NCBI GenBank assembly: GCA_033398695.1
Contig: CM065815.1
Location: 139,731,001-139,795,000, forward strand
From: Orobanche coerulescens
Lineage: Eukaryota > Streptophyta > Magnoliopsida > Lamiales > Orobanchaceae
DNA length: 64,000 nucleotides
Reading direction: 5' to 3'
The notes under the pieces are model-generated. The model saw only the letters and a program-made list of their open reading frames with translations. It made no database searches and was not told the DNA's origin. Shown here in pieces: positions 1-12,059 of this stretch. Numbering within the stretch: the first letter of the stretch is position 1; the number at the start of each line of letters is the position of its first letter. Both the position numbers and the translations under genes were made by a program.

Positions 1-304
1 GAGTATTACATCTGTAAACCTATGATTGGTGCGCAAGCACAACCTTACATTGTTTATCTAGATACATACAACTGAATCTATGAACTGTTCGCAGACAAGT
101 TCGTAGAGCTTAATATTATAACAAGTTTTTATACTTGTATTAATTCAGCAAGTGGATTGAATTACGTAATCATACAAACACACAGTATATTACGAGTTGT
201 AATCTTTCAAGAGAAAAACATTTTATTTGATGTTGAACAAAGATTTCAAAGTATTAAAAAAAAACAGCAAATAAGAATACTGGAATAGGAATACAGGAGG
301 GAAT
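1..304 (-). other. Presumed 3' non-coding part of element A
   Basis: This stretch follows the last stop of the extra ORF on the minus strand. It is AT-rich and holds an A8 run near 258. I see no gene, no LTR end matching the A 5' LTR, and no convincing polypurine tract. It is probably 3' untranslated sequence leading to a 3' LTR outside the window. Confidence 0.5.
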
Positions 305-3300
305 CTAGCTCCTATGGTCAGAATGCCTCCAAGGCCTTTTAGGGTCATTCTTGGTACCCTTCCACCAGTTTTGATGAGCGTCCCTGTTTCGATTTTGAGA
401 GATAGCTTGACCTTCATAGGACTTATCTAAAGCTAGGATCCAATCTTCTGGATGGGTAACCAAGTCACCTTGCCTGTGCTTGGATTTCATCTTCTGCTGT
501 AGCGGGAGCGTCCCTTCGTCCGACCTCTTCTTATATTCCTCAGTGGCTTCTTGTACCGTCCTGCAACTATTGAAAATTGAAGATTCCCTGATAAGAACAA
601 CAAAGTATCTTAGCAGTTCATTCTTCCTCCAGTTCTTGATCTCTTCTGCAGTAGGCTGTCGGTTGGCCGGGAGGTTCATAGCTTGTGGTTTTTTAACGAG
701 GTTCTTCCAAGGAAACTTAGGGTCCTGGAATTCTGGGCGATCTCCCTGTATCCTAACGTTCATAGGATGTGATGATAGACGGGCAATATCAGCAGTAATG
801 TTGTTTTCAAAAGCAGCTAGCATTTCCTTCTCTTGCTCAAGTCTTGTTCTCCTTGCAGCTTCCCTCGCTTCTTCCCCCTTTTTGGCGTCATCAAGATATG
901 ACACCTTTTCATCAAGACGTTCCAGGATTTGCATAGGAGCATCCTGTTTGGTCTCAAAGCTTGTCATCTTATTCACTAGGGAGGTGAGCACCTGCGACAT
1001 ATCTTGAATTTTCTTGTCATGGGCTCGAAGCTGGGAACCGGATTCAATGAGAGCTGATGCAGTCTTGGCCTCAGACACACGGAGCTTGGATTGCTCTTCT
1101 TTCAGAATCTGCTCCTGCCGCTATTGTAATTGGCTAAGGGCCTGTTAGAAGATTGAAGGCAGGATTCTGAAGGCTTCTTCTACACTAGAAACTTCGTTCG
1201 TCAGACCCATCATTTCTTCAACGGCTGATTGGTGTAGCCAGTCGAGTGCCTTTTAAACAGAGTTTAGGGCGGTCATGGCATCCTATATGAAGACAGTTTG
1301 TAGGCCAAGAGCATGCAGTTGCTCTTTCTTCTTGGAGGATCTTGGAGAGTCTGGCTTGGCGAAATCTTCAACTCCATTCAACCGTCTCAAGTTCCCATTG
1401 GGACGAGAATTGAGTTGGATATCCTCAGGTATTATACCATTGTCGGATTCCAAAATAGTTGAGGGTGCGGGAGTATCAGATGCGGGCTCGGCAACAGGGG
1501 CTGTTATCTCCTGTTCTGAATTAGGTTCTGAAGACATAGGTACAGGAGGGACTGATTCCTCCTACTGTCTCTCAGCTTCCGCCTGCTCCTGCAGAGGAAC
1601 TGATTCCTCATGCGGGATGGTGCTGGTCAGGTCATCTGTGGCGACAGGCGCAGATGCCTGTTCCGGAACTGGTTTTTCCTCCACTACATGAGGGACTGAA
1701 TCCTCATTGTCGGGAACAATGTCTTGCTATTGCGAAGGGGACAGATTGTGACTTGATGTCCCTTCACCTTTTTGTTGTTGAAGCTGGGAGAATTCTTTTT
1801 CTCTAGCTTCCTCACGACTCATTCTCAGACCTGCCTGAAAGGCGTCATCGTCGTCGTCTGAGTCATGGTCTGATTTTGGACTTTTGGGAGATTCCACGGA
1901 CTTAGCTTTTCCTTTCTTTCGTGCTTCGGCTTTGTCCAAAAGATGGCTCTCAATTAGCTCTCTACAGCATAGGCTGTCCCATTAGATCAGGACTGCAACA
2001 TCTTGAGCGTCCGTCACTTCCAAAATAAATCTTTCTTCATTGCTCCATTCACTCCAGTTGTACAGGGTGTCGTACGGAGCAAGCCTGTAATTTTTCCATT
2101 GGACAAACCGTTCATATGCCTGTTCGATTTGCACAGAAAGTAGGGTTTTGTTAATAATTGTGTCCGGGGAGGGGCTGCGTACAGTGCCTGGGTCCGCTGT
2201 AGGCATGGGTTCCTCTATAGGTGTGGGATCCTATATCGGAGAGGGATCCCTTATAGGGGTTGGGACCCTGATGGGAGATGGATCCTTAACGGGTGTGGAA
2301 TCCCGCATAGGAGAAGTAGCTTTTGGCTCCAAAGTGGCAGCCGACTCGCCAGAGTCTTGTAAGTTGGCAGATTTCTGAATATCCGTCGTAGCCTCCAAAG
2401 GCTCGGGATCTACTGTCGCGATAGTAGCAGTCATCTCTTCCGCAGGGGTTGCGCCCTGGGGGCTCGATACAGTGGGTTGGGCTGTTGAGGGAGCATCCTT
2501 GGAGGTTTATGTAGCTTTAACTTTTGAAAGCCTCATTAGCTTCCTTTTCGGCTTCTCAATAGCAACGGGAGTTTTGCTGTGAGATCTTTTTCTCTTCCTT
2601 GAAGGTTCTTCGCTCTGGGACTTCGAAGACACATCCCTTGGATCGGCAGACAGGGAAAAGTTGCGGACGAAAGGTCTGTTTGCGATCAGGGGTCCTTTCT
2701 TGAAAACGGTGGGTCTGATGCTTCCCATATATATCCGAGAAGTGATCTTCTTTGATTTTTCATCTTGCGGAACACCGCATTTCGTCAAAATATAATTTAA
2801 AAGCAAACCAAAAGATTTATTCTGTGAGGCAGGCTTAGAAACTTCTTCCTGCAACCGTTTGAGGATTATTTGACACCCGTTGACCTTTTCATAAGTCATG
2901 ATTGCAACCATCATTCTGAACCTTAGATTGGTGCACATATCGAACGCACCTGTTCTATTCTCAATTACACGGCAATAGAAATTGTGTAAATAAACAAAAG
3001 GTAAACAAAAGTGTTTCTTGTGGCAAGAGGTGTGAACCGTTTCAACCGATGCTGAACCGATGAACAACCCATAGTATTCGGTCAAGAGTTCTTGGGACCC
3101 AAAGGTCTCAAGATCTTCCATTGTCAGGCCATCAGCAGGGAGCCTGTAGAGATTCTGAAGTAGCGCTTGGTCAATATGGATCTTAACTCCGCGAATGACA
3201 GCGGTGATGTCAGCAACATTTCCTCCCTGAGCAAGTGAGAAGAAACGGACAGCAGCATTGAGGTAGAATTCCTCAACTAGGTGAACATCAAAACGTTCAG

Positions 3301-3484
3301 CGGTGTGACTTACAAGGCGATAAAGGCCTTGCTGACGTATCCTCGTAATCACGAATTCCATCAATTCGACGTCATCAACTTCGGAGCGAACACGTTCAAG
3401 CACAACAGATCTAGAAAAGATCCATCCATCGATGATGTTGGAGGATTTCTTGAGAGGGGTGGAAGAGGTCTGAGAAGATGACAT
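305..3484 (-). pseudogene. Extra (env-position) ORF of Sirevirus A, interrupted only by in-frame stops
   Basis: The ATG at 3484 opens a frame that continues in one and the same phase to 305, about 1,060 codons. It is broken by roughly nine stop codons (at about 2507, 2231, 1982, 1727, 1560, 1283, 1252, 1143 and 1123) and by no visible frameshift. Residues 1-325 form a folded-looking domain of the type seen in plant transposon-associated ORFs. They are followed by a basic patch rich in K/R, then an acidic and proline-rich linker with imperfect repeats of the type DPSPIR/VPTPIR (about 2220-2300), then a long heptad-rich, coiled-coil-like tail (about 1078-760). The position after pol matches the env-like ORFs of Sireviruses, but I see no signal peptide or membrane segment, so env-like describes position only. 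The function is unknown. Confidence 0.75.
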
Positions 3485-4235
3485 TGACGATTCTTGAAGA
3501 AAAGTAAAGAGTATTCAAAGAGAAATGCAGTAAAAACAAAAAGACTTGTAGACTGTATGCTCAAGGACTCGTTCAATATGCAGAAAGTGTAAAGAGTCTC
3601 AAATTGCATTTGTAATCCTTTTATAGTGGGCAGCGAAGAAGGGTTTATCGATAATGAACGGTCAAATTTAAGGGATGGGAACTGATGTTTAAAATGGACG
3701 ACCACGATGGACTGAGTGTAACCGGTACAACTTATCCATCTAAGTTTAAAATAAGAGCGGGTCCCACTTTTGACTTATCAAATTACCCTTATTGTCCGAA
3801 ACGGCGGTGTAAAATTAATAAAATAATATGAAACATCACGGCTTTGAAGATATCAATGTCCAGATGTCGTGTAAAGCATTTAATGCAAAAGACTTTATGA
3901 TTATAGCAGGGCACATGGACATAAAAGTTAAAAAAAATAACATGATAATTAATTTCCCATAGTATGTGTTGTATCCGCGAAAATACAGCGTTCCCCCTTA
4001 AAAGGTACATACGGGTTTCAATTCCATACAACAGCTTTCGGATTAATGCTGTATTCTTGGGTCGTACTGTATTCCTCCTTAATTATTGCACAGGTCAGTT
4101 GTAGGATAATTCATATCTCTTTGTTCCTACATTGATGTTCTGATAGACTGAGTGTACAGATAACTAACGGTGGATACTGTATTCTTAGGTCTTACAGCAT
4201 TCCCCTTCAATTTGCTAAGTAAAAGCATTGAAAAC
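3485..4235 (-). other. Spacer between pol and the extra ORF of element A
   Basis: No coding frame is convincing here. Two similar blocks near 4045-4080 and 4168-4206 repeat words such as CTGTATTCTT and TACAGCATTCC. The extra ORF would need its own promoter or a spliced or subgenomic RNA starting here or upstream; I could not identify one. Confidence 0.4.
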
Positions 4236-5740
4236 TTACAGGGAGTTAGGCTGTAGAAATCCCAATTCATGTCGAATCATGTAGAATCTTGCTATGTCGA
4301 GAGGTTTGGTAAAGATGTCGGCTAACTAGATATCTGTATGAACTTTTTCCAGCCGAACATCCTTGTTCTCAACATGATTCCTAATGAAGTGATGCTTTAT
4401 GTGAATGTGCTTGGTGCGCGAGTGCAATACAGGGTTGTGCATGATAGCAATTGCACTCGTGCTATTGCACATAATCGGCATTTCTTTGGCTTCAATTCCA
4501 TAGTCTGACAGTTGTTGTTGCATCCAAAGGATCTGCATACAGTAACTACCAGCAGCATAGTATTCTGATTCAGCTGTTGAAAGAGAGTTTGCCAATTGTT
4601 TCTTGCTAAACCAGGACACAAGTCTAGGTCCAAGAAAGTGACAAGTTCCACTTGTACTCTTCCTATCTAGCTTGCAACCTCCGAGATCCGAGTCGCTGTG
4701 GCCAACTAAATCGAATTCGCCTTCTTTAGGATACCACAGTCCTACATCGATTGTTCTTTTGACGTATTTCAGGATTCGTTTGCTGTTGCGAAGTGTGATT
4801 CTTTAGGTGCTAGTTGATATCATGCACACACTCCTACAGCAAACTGAATATCGGGCCTGCTAGCCGTTAGGTACAGGAGTGAGCCAATAAGTATCCTGTA
4901 GAGTGATTGATCAACCGGCTTTCCAGCTTCATCAGCACTAATTTGCACGAAAGTGCTCATGGGGGTTGACGATGATTTGGAAGTATTCATTCCAAACTTG
5001 TTGAGAAGCTCCTTGCTGTATTTTCCTGGTTGATGAAAATCCCTGTAGGCAACTGCTTTACCTCCAATCCTAGGAAATAACTAAGTTCTCCCATCATACC
5101 CATTTCAAATTTACTTTGCATGAGATGAGAGAACCTTCGACATAAAGCAAGGTTAGTTGAACCAAATATTATATCGTCTACATATATTTGAACCATTAGA
5201 AGGTCATCACCTTCCTGTATTTTGAATAAGGTTTTGTCCACAACACCTTTCTCGAATCCATTATCGATTAGATACTGGGATAGAGTCTCATACCATGCTC
5301 TAGGGGCTTTCTTAAGTCCATACAGCGCTTTCCTTAGCCTGTATACTAGGTCTTCGCCTTCTGGATTGACAAACCCTGGTGGTTGTTTAACATATACTTC
5401 TTCAGCAAGGTCTCCATTCAGGAATGCACTTTTGACGTCCATTTGGTATACAATGAAGCTCTTATGGGCGGCAAAGGCTGAAAATATCCTAATGGCTTCT
5501 AGTCTGGCTACAGGGGCAAATGTCTCATCGTAGTCTATGCCTTCTTCCTATCTGTAGCCTTGGGCGACTAGTCTGGATTTATTCCAGATAATGAGTCCAT
5601 TTCTATCCTTATTGTTTCTAAATACCCATTTGGTTCCAATTACGGATTGATGAGTATGTCTGGGAACAAGATACCATACGTTGTTTCCTTCGAAACCATT
5701 AAGCTCTTCTTCCATAGATGTGATCCAATGAGAGTTGTTG
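4236..5740 (-). pseudogene. Element A pol: reverse transcriptase and RNase H
   Basis: This is the C-terminal half of the copia polyprotein. The RT part has [10 protein letters not shown] near 5440, the [14 protein letters not shown] block, and the catalytic YVDD motif in IYVDDIIFG near 5180. RNase H carries WFSKKQ, LSTAESEYYAA and SRTKHIHIKHHFIR (about 4620-4370). The frame ends with ADIFTKPLD and a TAA at 4236-4238, the usual end of a Sirevirus pol. The frame changes near 4990-4640, upstream stops break the RT amino end, and one stop replaces a residue before the [12 protein letters not shown] block. It would copy element RNA to DNA in the retrotransposon particle if intact. Here it is a pseudogene. 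Confidence 0.88.
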
Positions 5741-6038
5741 AGAGCTTTTTTGGTAGAAACAAGTTCGAATTAGGCTAAGAAGATAGCAATAGTGCACATG
5801 TTAAGTCTTCTAATCTCGGATTGATATTTCCATTCAGGAAATGGAGATATTTCTGACTCGAGGTCTTCTTGCGCACATAGTACATTTCCTTGTGTACTCT
5901 GTATTCTTCTACGGGTAGAAACACTAGCATCAATGTTTCCTATGATCAACTCTTGTGGGTGATCTCTCAACCATCTTCTGTCGGTTCTAATTCGGGGTCC
6001 CGTACTGTATCTTGAGTTGCTGTAGTTTCGGCTTTAGC

Positions 6039-7660
6039 TTATACAGCATCGGCTTCATCTACGTTGGTTCTTACAGCTGCGAGGTTGATTTCTAGGTCAA
6101 CGGTAGGTTCTATAGGAGTTGGTGGATCAACGATGGAAAGTTGTTGGATGTTCTGAGAAAGGTCTTCTACTCCTGTAGGATCATGGTGAGGTTCATCGAA
6201 CACTACATAAACTGATTCCTCAATTGTTAGCTTCCTTTTATTGAAGATCCTGTAAGCTTTGCTAACAGAGGAATATCCTACAAATATCCCTTCATCCGAT
6301 TTCTCATTGAAGGTTCTATGTTGATCCTTACCGTTGTTCAAAACGTAACACCTGCATCCAAAAATGTGAAAGTACGAAACTAGCATAGTTTTGTTGTTCC
6401 ATACCTCGTATGCTGTTTTGTTGTGATGCTTGTTGATGATACAACGGTTTTGTGTATAGCACGTTGTATTGGTGGCTTCTCCCCAGAAACGCTGTGGCAA
6501 CTTGCTTGCGGCAATCATTGTCCTTGTTGCTTCCTTCAGCGTCCTGTTCTTTCGCTCGGCAACACCATTTTGTTGAGGTGTACGAGCAGCTGAGTATTCG
6601 TACTGTATAGCTGAGTATTCGTACTGTATCCCATTTTCTGAACAGTATTGCTCTATAAAGCGGTTAGTAAATTTTGTACCTCTGTCGGAACGAATGGACA
6701 TGATACTCGACCCTTTTCAATTTTGAAGCTTTCTCAGGTGCTCGGACAGTTTTGATGTTGTTTCCTTCTTCTTGCTTAAGAATATTTTCCAAGCGTACCT
6801 GGAATAATCATCAACAATAACGAGACAGTATTTCTTACCTCCCAAACTTATCGGGTCTACAGGACCATAGAGATCCATATGTAGCATTTCCAAAACTCTG
6901 TGGGTGGAAAGGTAGGATTTAGTTTTCAGGGTGGTCTTGATTTGCTTGCCTTTCTGACAGGGTCCAAATACGCTGTCTTTCTGGAATGAAAAATTTGGCA
7001 ATCCTCTAACCATTCCCTGTCTGGAGAGTTTGTTGATAGTAATGAAGTTGACGTATGACATCCTCTTGTGCCATAGCTAGCTTAGATCTGCAGTGCCTTT
7101 GCCTACAAAACAAGGAATTGTAGAGCTTGTAGGCATCCAGTCAGCAATATACATATTACCTGATCTGCTTCCTGTGAGCACAACTTCTTTGGTCAGGATG
7201 TTCTTGACTCTACAGTGATCTATATAGAACTTCACCGAGAACTTTTTGTCACAGAACTGGCTAATACTAAGTAGATTGTACTGTAAGCCTTCAAGATAAG
7301 CTACATCGGTGACTTTGAATTTTCCTACAAGTAGGGTTCCCTTCCCTCTTGTTCTTCCTTTAGATTTATCACCGAAGCGCACTTTTGGACCGCGACCTTC
7401 TACGTAATCTGACATCTTGATTTTATCTCCTGTCATATGCCGGGAACATCCGCTGTCGAAGTACCATATGTCCTTCTCCAAAATGTCCTGTATGCAAACA
7501 AATTAAGTAGATTTAGGTCCCCTTTGATTGTTGGATCCATAGATGTTAGTGCCTTTAGGTACCCATATTTTCCTGATAGTAATAGGTTTACTGTAGGATG
7601 TTTTAGGTCCGTAGTTGCAATTTCTACGTGGGGCATGTACTTAGTTGCTATAACCATGAT
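6039..7660 (-). pseudogene. Element A pol: aspartic protease and integrase
   Basis: The protease active site is visible as WYFDSGCSRHMTGD (about 7478-7440). The integrase core follows with LHMDLYGPV (first Asp, near 6885), SDRGTKF (second Asp, near 6690) and QQNGVAERKNRT (Glu, near 6560), so all three catalytic positions are present. Stops lie at about 7077 and 6717 in an otherwise constant frame shared with gag. A 21-bp direct duplication at 6588-6629 adds seven residues (IQYEYSA twice) between the second Asp and the Glu, which changes their spacing. After 6039 the frame shifts. The intact product would cleave the polyprotein and insert the cDNA. Confidence 0.85.
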
Positions 7661-9788
7661 AATTATTATGCATGTAAAATTCAGGGTTATTATTAGTCCA
7701 CTACAAATGCCGTCTTGGAAGTGGAGCCATTTTCTTCGGCCTTACAGCTTGCCTTCTGGGTCTCCAGTTGGATTCCCAAAGTTGTTATTGATACTGTGAG
7801 GATGCTTGCTTTCGCGAGGGATAACGCGGCTCCTGTATCCAATACCTAGGCGTGCCGTACTGAAAGTACTTCCATACGGGCCTTTGATATTTGGATATAG
7901 CCTTCTTTCTGAATGGCTGTTGGCGCTGTTGATATGCTCGGGGAGCATCCTATTGAGTACACCTTATAGGTCTGAATGGTTGGTGATTCCTCTGTCTGTA
8001 ATATGATTGTGGTGGAGGAATGGCAGCTTTTGTTGTTCGTGGTGCAACGGGTTCCTTCACAAGACTAGGAACTTCTTCCGATACAGTAATGGGTTCCACA
8101 TCCCTGACGAACACAGTACTAGTTTTTCCTTTATTGGAAAATGAGTTGTATCCTAAGCCACTTTTATCATGAGCATATTGCCCAGTGCTTAGAATTTCTT
8201 CCATTCTTTTAGATGATTTTCCGAAAGATTTCAGAATGGTCTCAAGTTCTCCTTCTCGTTTTTCGAGAGTTTTTACTTTGGCTTGAAGCAGAACAAAATC
8301 ATTTGTATTGCTCTCACTATGAGATTTAGTCTCACTTAGTTCATGAGCAAGTTGATGATTGCTCTCCATGAGTTTTTCATACTCGACTTTGCTGTTTTCA
8401 CAATCAACAGACATATTTTCGTAATTTACTTTCAGCAAGTCGTTTTCTTCTTTCAGTAAGTTAGAAAGTTGGAGCTGCATATTTTCATTTTTAAATGTCT
8501 CATGGGCCATTTGAATGTTCTTAAACTCATTCATCATGTTTGCAAAAGTATGAGATGAATTGGTAGGAATAGCTGAGGTTGAGCTTACCTCATCATCGCT
8601 ATCTTCATCTTCCGGATTGTCCTTGGCCATAAAGCACATATAGGCTTTATCTTCGAAATCATCATCATATGAATCACTGTCAGTGACTACCTGAAGACAT
8701 TCTTCAGATTTAGATGGAGCGGGGGAGGCTTCTGATTCACCAATCAGAGCCTTGAACTTGTTTTTCCAAGCACGTCTTCTTTCATCCTTTTCTTGTTGCT
8801 AGGCTTCCGGCAACCTTTGAACTTTGGGATGAGGAGATTTATTTGCGTAATGTCCTGGTTTCCTGTAATTATAACACAGGTTAGCATCACCAGAGGAAGT
8901 TTCGGTACTTACCTTGTGAACAGGTTTGGGCCTGTATGGAGTCTTTCCCGACTACTTGATAAACTTCTTGAACTTATGCATGAGGAGCGCCATTTCGTCT
9001 TGCGCCAGGATGTCCTCGTCACTATTAGCATTCTTATGAGTGGGTTTTGATGAACTAGGCATGCTGTGTCTTCGGTTGGATACAACATCTAAGGTTGTAG
9101 TCCTGGCGGGAGATTCTTCAGTTTTGTCTCTCCTGTCTATATCGTACTCAAATGCTTTGAGGTCAGAAAAGAGATCAAATGTATATATTTCACTAAGATT
9201 GCATGACACACGCATAGCTGTGGTCTTAATGTCCCATCGGGCAGGGAGAGATCTGAAAATTTTTAGGTTTTTCTCCCTTTGGGTATAAATTTTGCCTAAT
9301 GTTTCAAGTTCACCAACAATGCCAGTGAATCTGAGGTCAAGTTCCTCAAGTGTTTCAGTTGGTTTCATTTCAAAAGATTCAAATTTCTAAGTTAATTTTG
9401 AAATCTTGTTTTCTTTTGAGAGCTCAGTTCCCTCACAAATTAACTTGAGTTTATCCCAGATATCCTTGGCTGATTTGCAGCTCTTTACCTTAGAGAATGT
9501 GCCTTTGTCAAGAGTGAGAAATAGCGCATTCTTCGCGACATTGTCAAGATTGGCGTGCTTTCTTTCATCAGAAGTCCATTGTTCGCGCTCTTTCTCGAGC
9601 ATCTTCGCATGAGCCTGGCCTTCAATTCTTGGGGATGGATTTTCCTTCATAATCCTTATGGGGCCATTCTGTATGACAAAAATTATCTCTTCGTGCATTG
9701 CTGCAAGATGAGCCTCCATCCTAATTCTCCAATCATCAAATTCGTTAATAGAAAACATAGGAACTTTATTGATCATTGATGTATCCAT
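7661..9788 (-). pseudogene. Element A gag (copia-type, UBN2-like) with lost zinc knuckle
   Basis: I chose the Met at 9788 (MDTSMINKVPMFSINEFDDW) because the typical copia gag start block follows it directly; an upstream Met at 9851 gives an atypical leader. The gag core runs to about 9000, followed by a serine-rich linker, the nucleocapsid region near 8870, and a heptad-rich segment at 8560-8200. The knuckle reads CYNYRKPGHYANKS, so two of the expected cysteines are Tyr and Ser and zinc binding should be lost. In-frame stops at 9387, 8952 and about 8800 look like CAG-to-TAG changes; at 8952 the captured copy inside element F keeps CAG. The frame is otherwise continuous with protease. Confidence 0.85.
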
Positions 9789-9886
9789 ATGAGAATATAA
9801 GGAAGAAAAAGACTGTTTTACAATAATAAGTGATTTAAGGAGCTGATTCAATAAAAAATACGACTGATTCTTTTTAGAATCAACCT

Positions 9887-9897
9887 CTCTGATACCA
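9887..9897 (-). promoter_or_regulatory. Element A primer-binding site (initiator Met tRNA)
   Basis: The minus strand reads TGGTATCAGAG two bases inside the 5' LTR. This is the usual plant copia PBS complementary to the 3' end of initiator tRNA-Met. It fixes the direction of the element and the inner border of the LTR. Confidence 0.9.
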
Positions 9898-9899
9898 CT

Positions 9900-11146
9900 T
9901 GTTGGCCACTAAGTATACAGAATATAGCTTGAAAAGTGTTTTAAACAACAGGCTGTATGATTTTCAAATCTGAGTGCGTAGAGGAAGTCTTGTCAAAGTA
10001 AGTTGTTGTAAATACACCAACTATTTATGAAGTGTATACTTAAAGATAATCACAAATATTTAAAACAATAAATACAGAAGGTAAATGACACGGTAATTAA
10101 AGTGGTTCGAGCTAAACTCCTCTACGTCCACTGGTCCTCCACACAGGAGTTAAAAAGTTTATTATAAATACTACATACATAACTACGTATTTATAATCAA
10201 ACCTATCAATGTATCATTCACACAGATTGATACAATGATCGAAGCTTTCAACCGTTCACACAGATTGGTTTAGGCTTTCACTTGACTAACTACTTCACAC
10301 ACAGTTCCGAAGCTTTGTCTCTTCAATGCAAGTCCGTCACACACAGTTCGGGAAAAGCAATGCTTTCTCAATCCACACAGGGTTGATGGGTTTGTTCAAT
10401 GATAGAACGATGGTTTGAACAACAGCTTGACTTTCTCGATCTTCAGTTGATAATGTGTTGTTCAAGGTTGAGCACTTTGAATATTTCTTCTCTCAGAATA
10501 TGCAGTATACTAGAAGAAATATGTTTGCTCTGAATATCGTGTAATCACTTGTTGGTTGTTGTTGCTCAGTTATCTTTTTATGTTCGTTCGTCTAAGTATA
10601 TGGTATTGTGATCTTCAAACTCTGGAGATATATATTTCCTTCTGAATATATCCGTTGAGAAAGATCCATTGAGCAAGATTCTGTGACAACTTAGATAGTT
10701 GACTTAAGTAGACCAGGATCTGGATATTGTGTGGTTTGAAGATCTCTGTCGGCTTCAGTATTTAAATACTTTATCCTTTCAGTATTTAAATACTTCTTTA
10801 TCAAACGGGACTTGACTTTAGCGAATACCAAAGATTCCTTTCCAAACAGTCTTCAGTCCTGTTTCGATGTGTATTGAAGGTCTCAATACTTCACAGCTTG
10901 AATGTTGTATCCATTAGTGTTGTAGGCTATAGATGAGAAGTCACTGTATAGAATGTTTGTTGTATGAAGGGACAGCTTCCATACTTGGCGCTCTATAGAC
11001 TCTGTTGCTGTATGATGGTATGATGATAAGTTTTCGATACAGGATCAGCAACTTCGATCAATACAGCAGCTTGCTGTATGCTGGATTGGCATATTGTCAA
11101 AACACTCTTATTAAGGTCTTTCGATACAGGGATCGTTATCCCAACA
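9900..11146 (-). repeat. 5' LTR of element A (1,247 bp)
   Basis: The plus strand starts TGTTGGCC next to the PBS and ends ATCCCAACA, giving TGTTGG...CCAACA short inverted ends. The sequence beyond 11146 is an Athila-like LTR that also occurs at 45139 and 51781, so the outer border is clear. The target duplication should be ACATG (11147-11151), repeated at the other end outside the window. The LTR has several TGCTGTA/TACAGCA words. Confidence 0.85.
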
Positions 11147-12018
11147 ACATGTGTGTGGTTCAATATAAACACCAATAAATAAGATTAGATACTCGTGATC
11201 ATTTCAACAATAATACCAAAAATCATGGAATAAAACATGGTAGAAATCTTCCCTTGAGAAAATACAATCGAAGCCTGAGGAAGGTTTGATGTTCTTCCTT
11301 AAAAAACGAACAAAATCTCCTTACAAATGATGAAAATCCTTCGAAAATTATATTTCTTGATGTTTAGAACACTCAAAAGCTGAGAAAAACTGAGTTTGGA
11401 TCGTGTTTTGTGGCTTGGGAGAAGTTGGGTATAGGGTTTCCCTATATATACCCGTCAAAAATCGCCAAAAAGTGCAGAAAATCGCATTTTCTGCACACAA
11501 GGGGTTGGACCGCGGTCTGAGGTGCTGGGCCCATGGTATGGATGATTTTGGGGGGCGCTGTCACGCGGTCTGGATTTGGGGCCGCGGTCCGGGTGCGGTC
11601 TGGGCTTGGATCGCGGCCTCAACTCTTCGGGCTGCGGTCCGAATTGCGTGGCCGTGTTCTAGAAGCCATATCTCCCTCAATACACCTCGGCATTTAGCGT
11701 ATAATATACCGTTGCGAATCTGATTTCCGAGGAATCCATACATATATTGAACACATCCTAATTCGATGTAATGAATCTCGAAATTAGAAAATACGACTGA
11801 CATTGCTTCCATCTTTATCGTTTTTGGCCCCGTTCTTGCTCTTGATCGTCATAAACTCCAATATTGGCCATAAAAGTGCATATTTCACCATAATCTTCGT
11901 TCGGCTACCTACAAAATAAAAACACAACATACTACGCGTAAAAATAGCAAAAACACTTAAAACAAACGAAAGCGCGACTCGATAGAACGGAATGAGATGA
12001 TCAAAAATCGATTCATCA
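11147..12018 (-). repeat. Partial Athila-like LTR (B'), split by element A
   Basis: The sequence is clearly homologous to the LTRs of element B, for example the CATGTGTGTGG block at 11148, which recurs at about 45149 and 51787. It ends with ATTCATCA at 12018, the B-type LTR terminus. The other part lies left of element A and outside the window. The bases CTCAC after the end are the candidate target duplication. Confidence 0.85.
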
Positions 12019-12048
12019 CTCACATATCAGGGTATCTCACAACCAATT

Positions 12049-12059
12049 CTTTGATACCA
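12049..12059 (-). promoter_or_regulatory. Element F primer-binding site remnant
   Basis: The minus strand reads TGGTATCAAAG a few bases inside the LTR end at 12065, one mismatch from the initiator tRNA-Met PBS. Only about 45 bp of internal sequence follow before the inserted B' LTR. This shows that the 12065-16503 LTR is the 5' LTR of an element running left. Confidence 0.7.

Larger units (their letters stand above)
1..11146 (-). mobile_element. Element A: Ty1/copia Sirevirus-like retrotransposon, cut by the left window edge
   Basis: Read on the minus strand the order is 5' LTR, PBS, gag, protease, integrase, RT, RNase H, a 750-bp gap, then an extra 3' ORF. Integrase before RT defines Ty1/copia. 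The RT/RNase H motifs and a long extra ORF after pol fit the Sirevirus (SIRE) lineage. No 3' LTR is visible in bases 1-304, so the element exceeds 11 kb and continues outside the window. It sits inside an Athila-like LTR fragment (11147-12018). Gag-pol has several in-frame stops and two frameshifts, so it is not autonomous. The lineage assignment is family knowledge applied to motifs; no tree was run. Confidence 0.9.

Noticed and set aside
480..1007. 175-residue plus-strand frame
   Set aside because: It is the antisense shadow of the extra ORF of A, whose single-phase continuity over 3.2 kb is much better supported.
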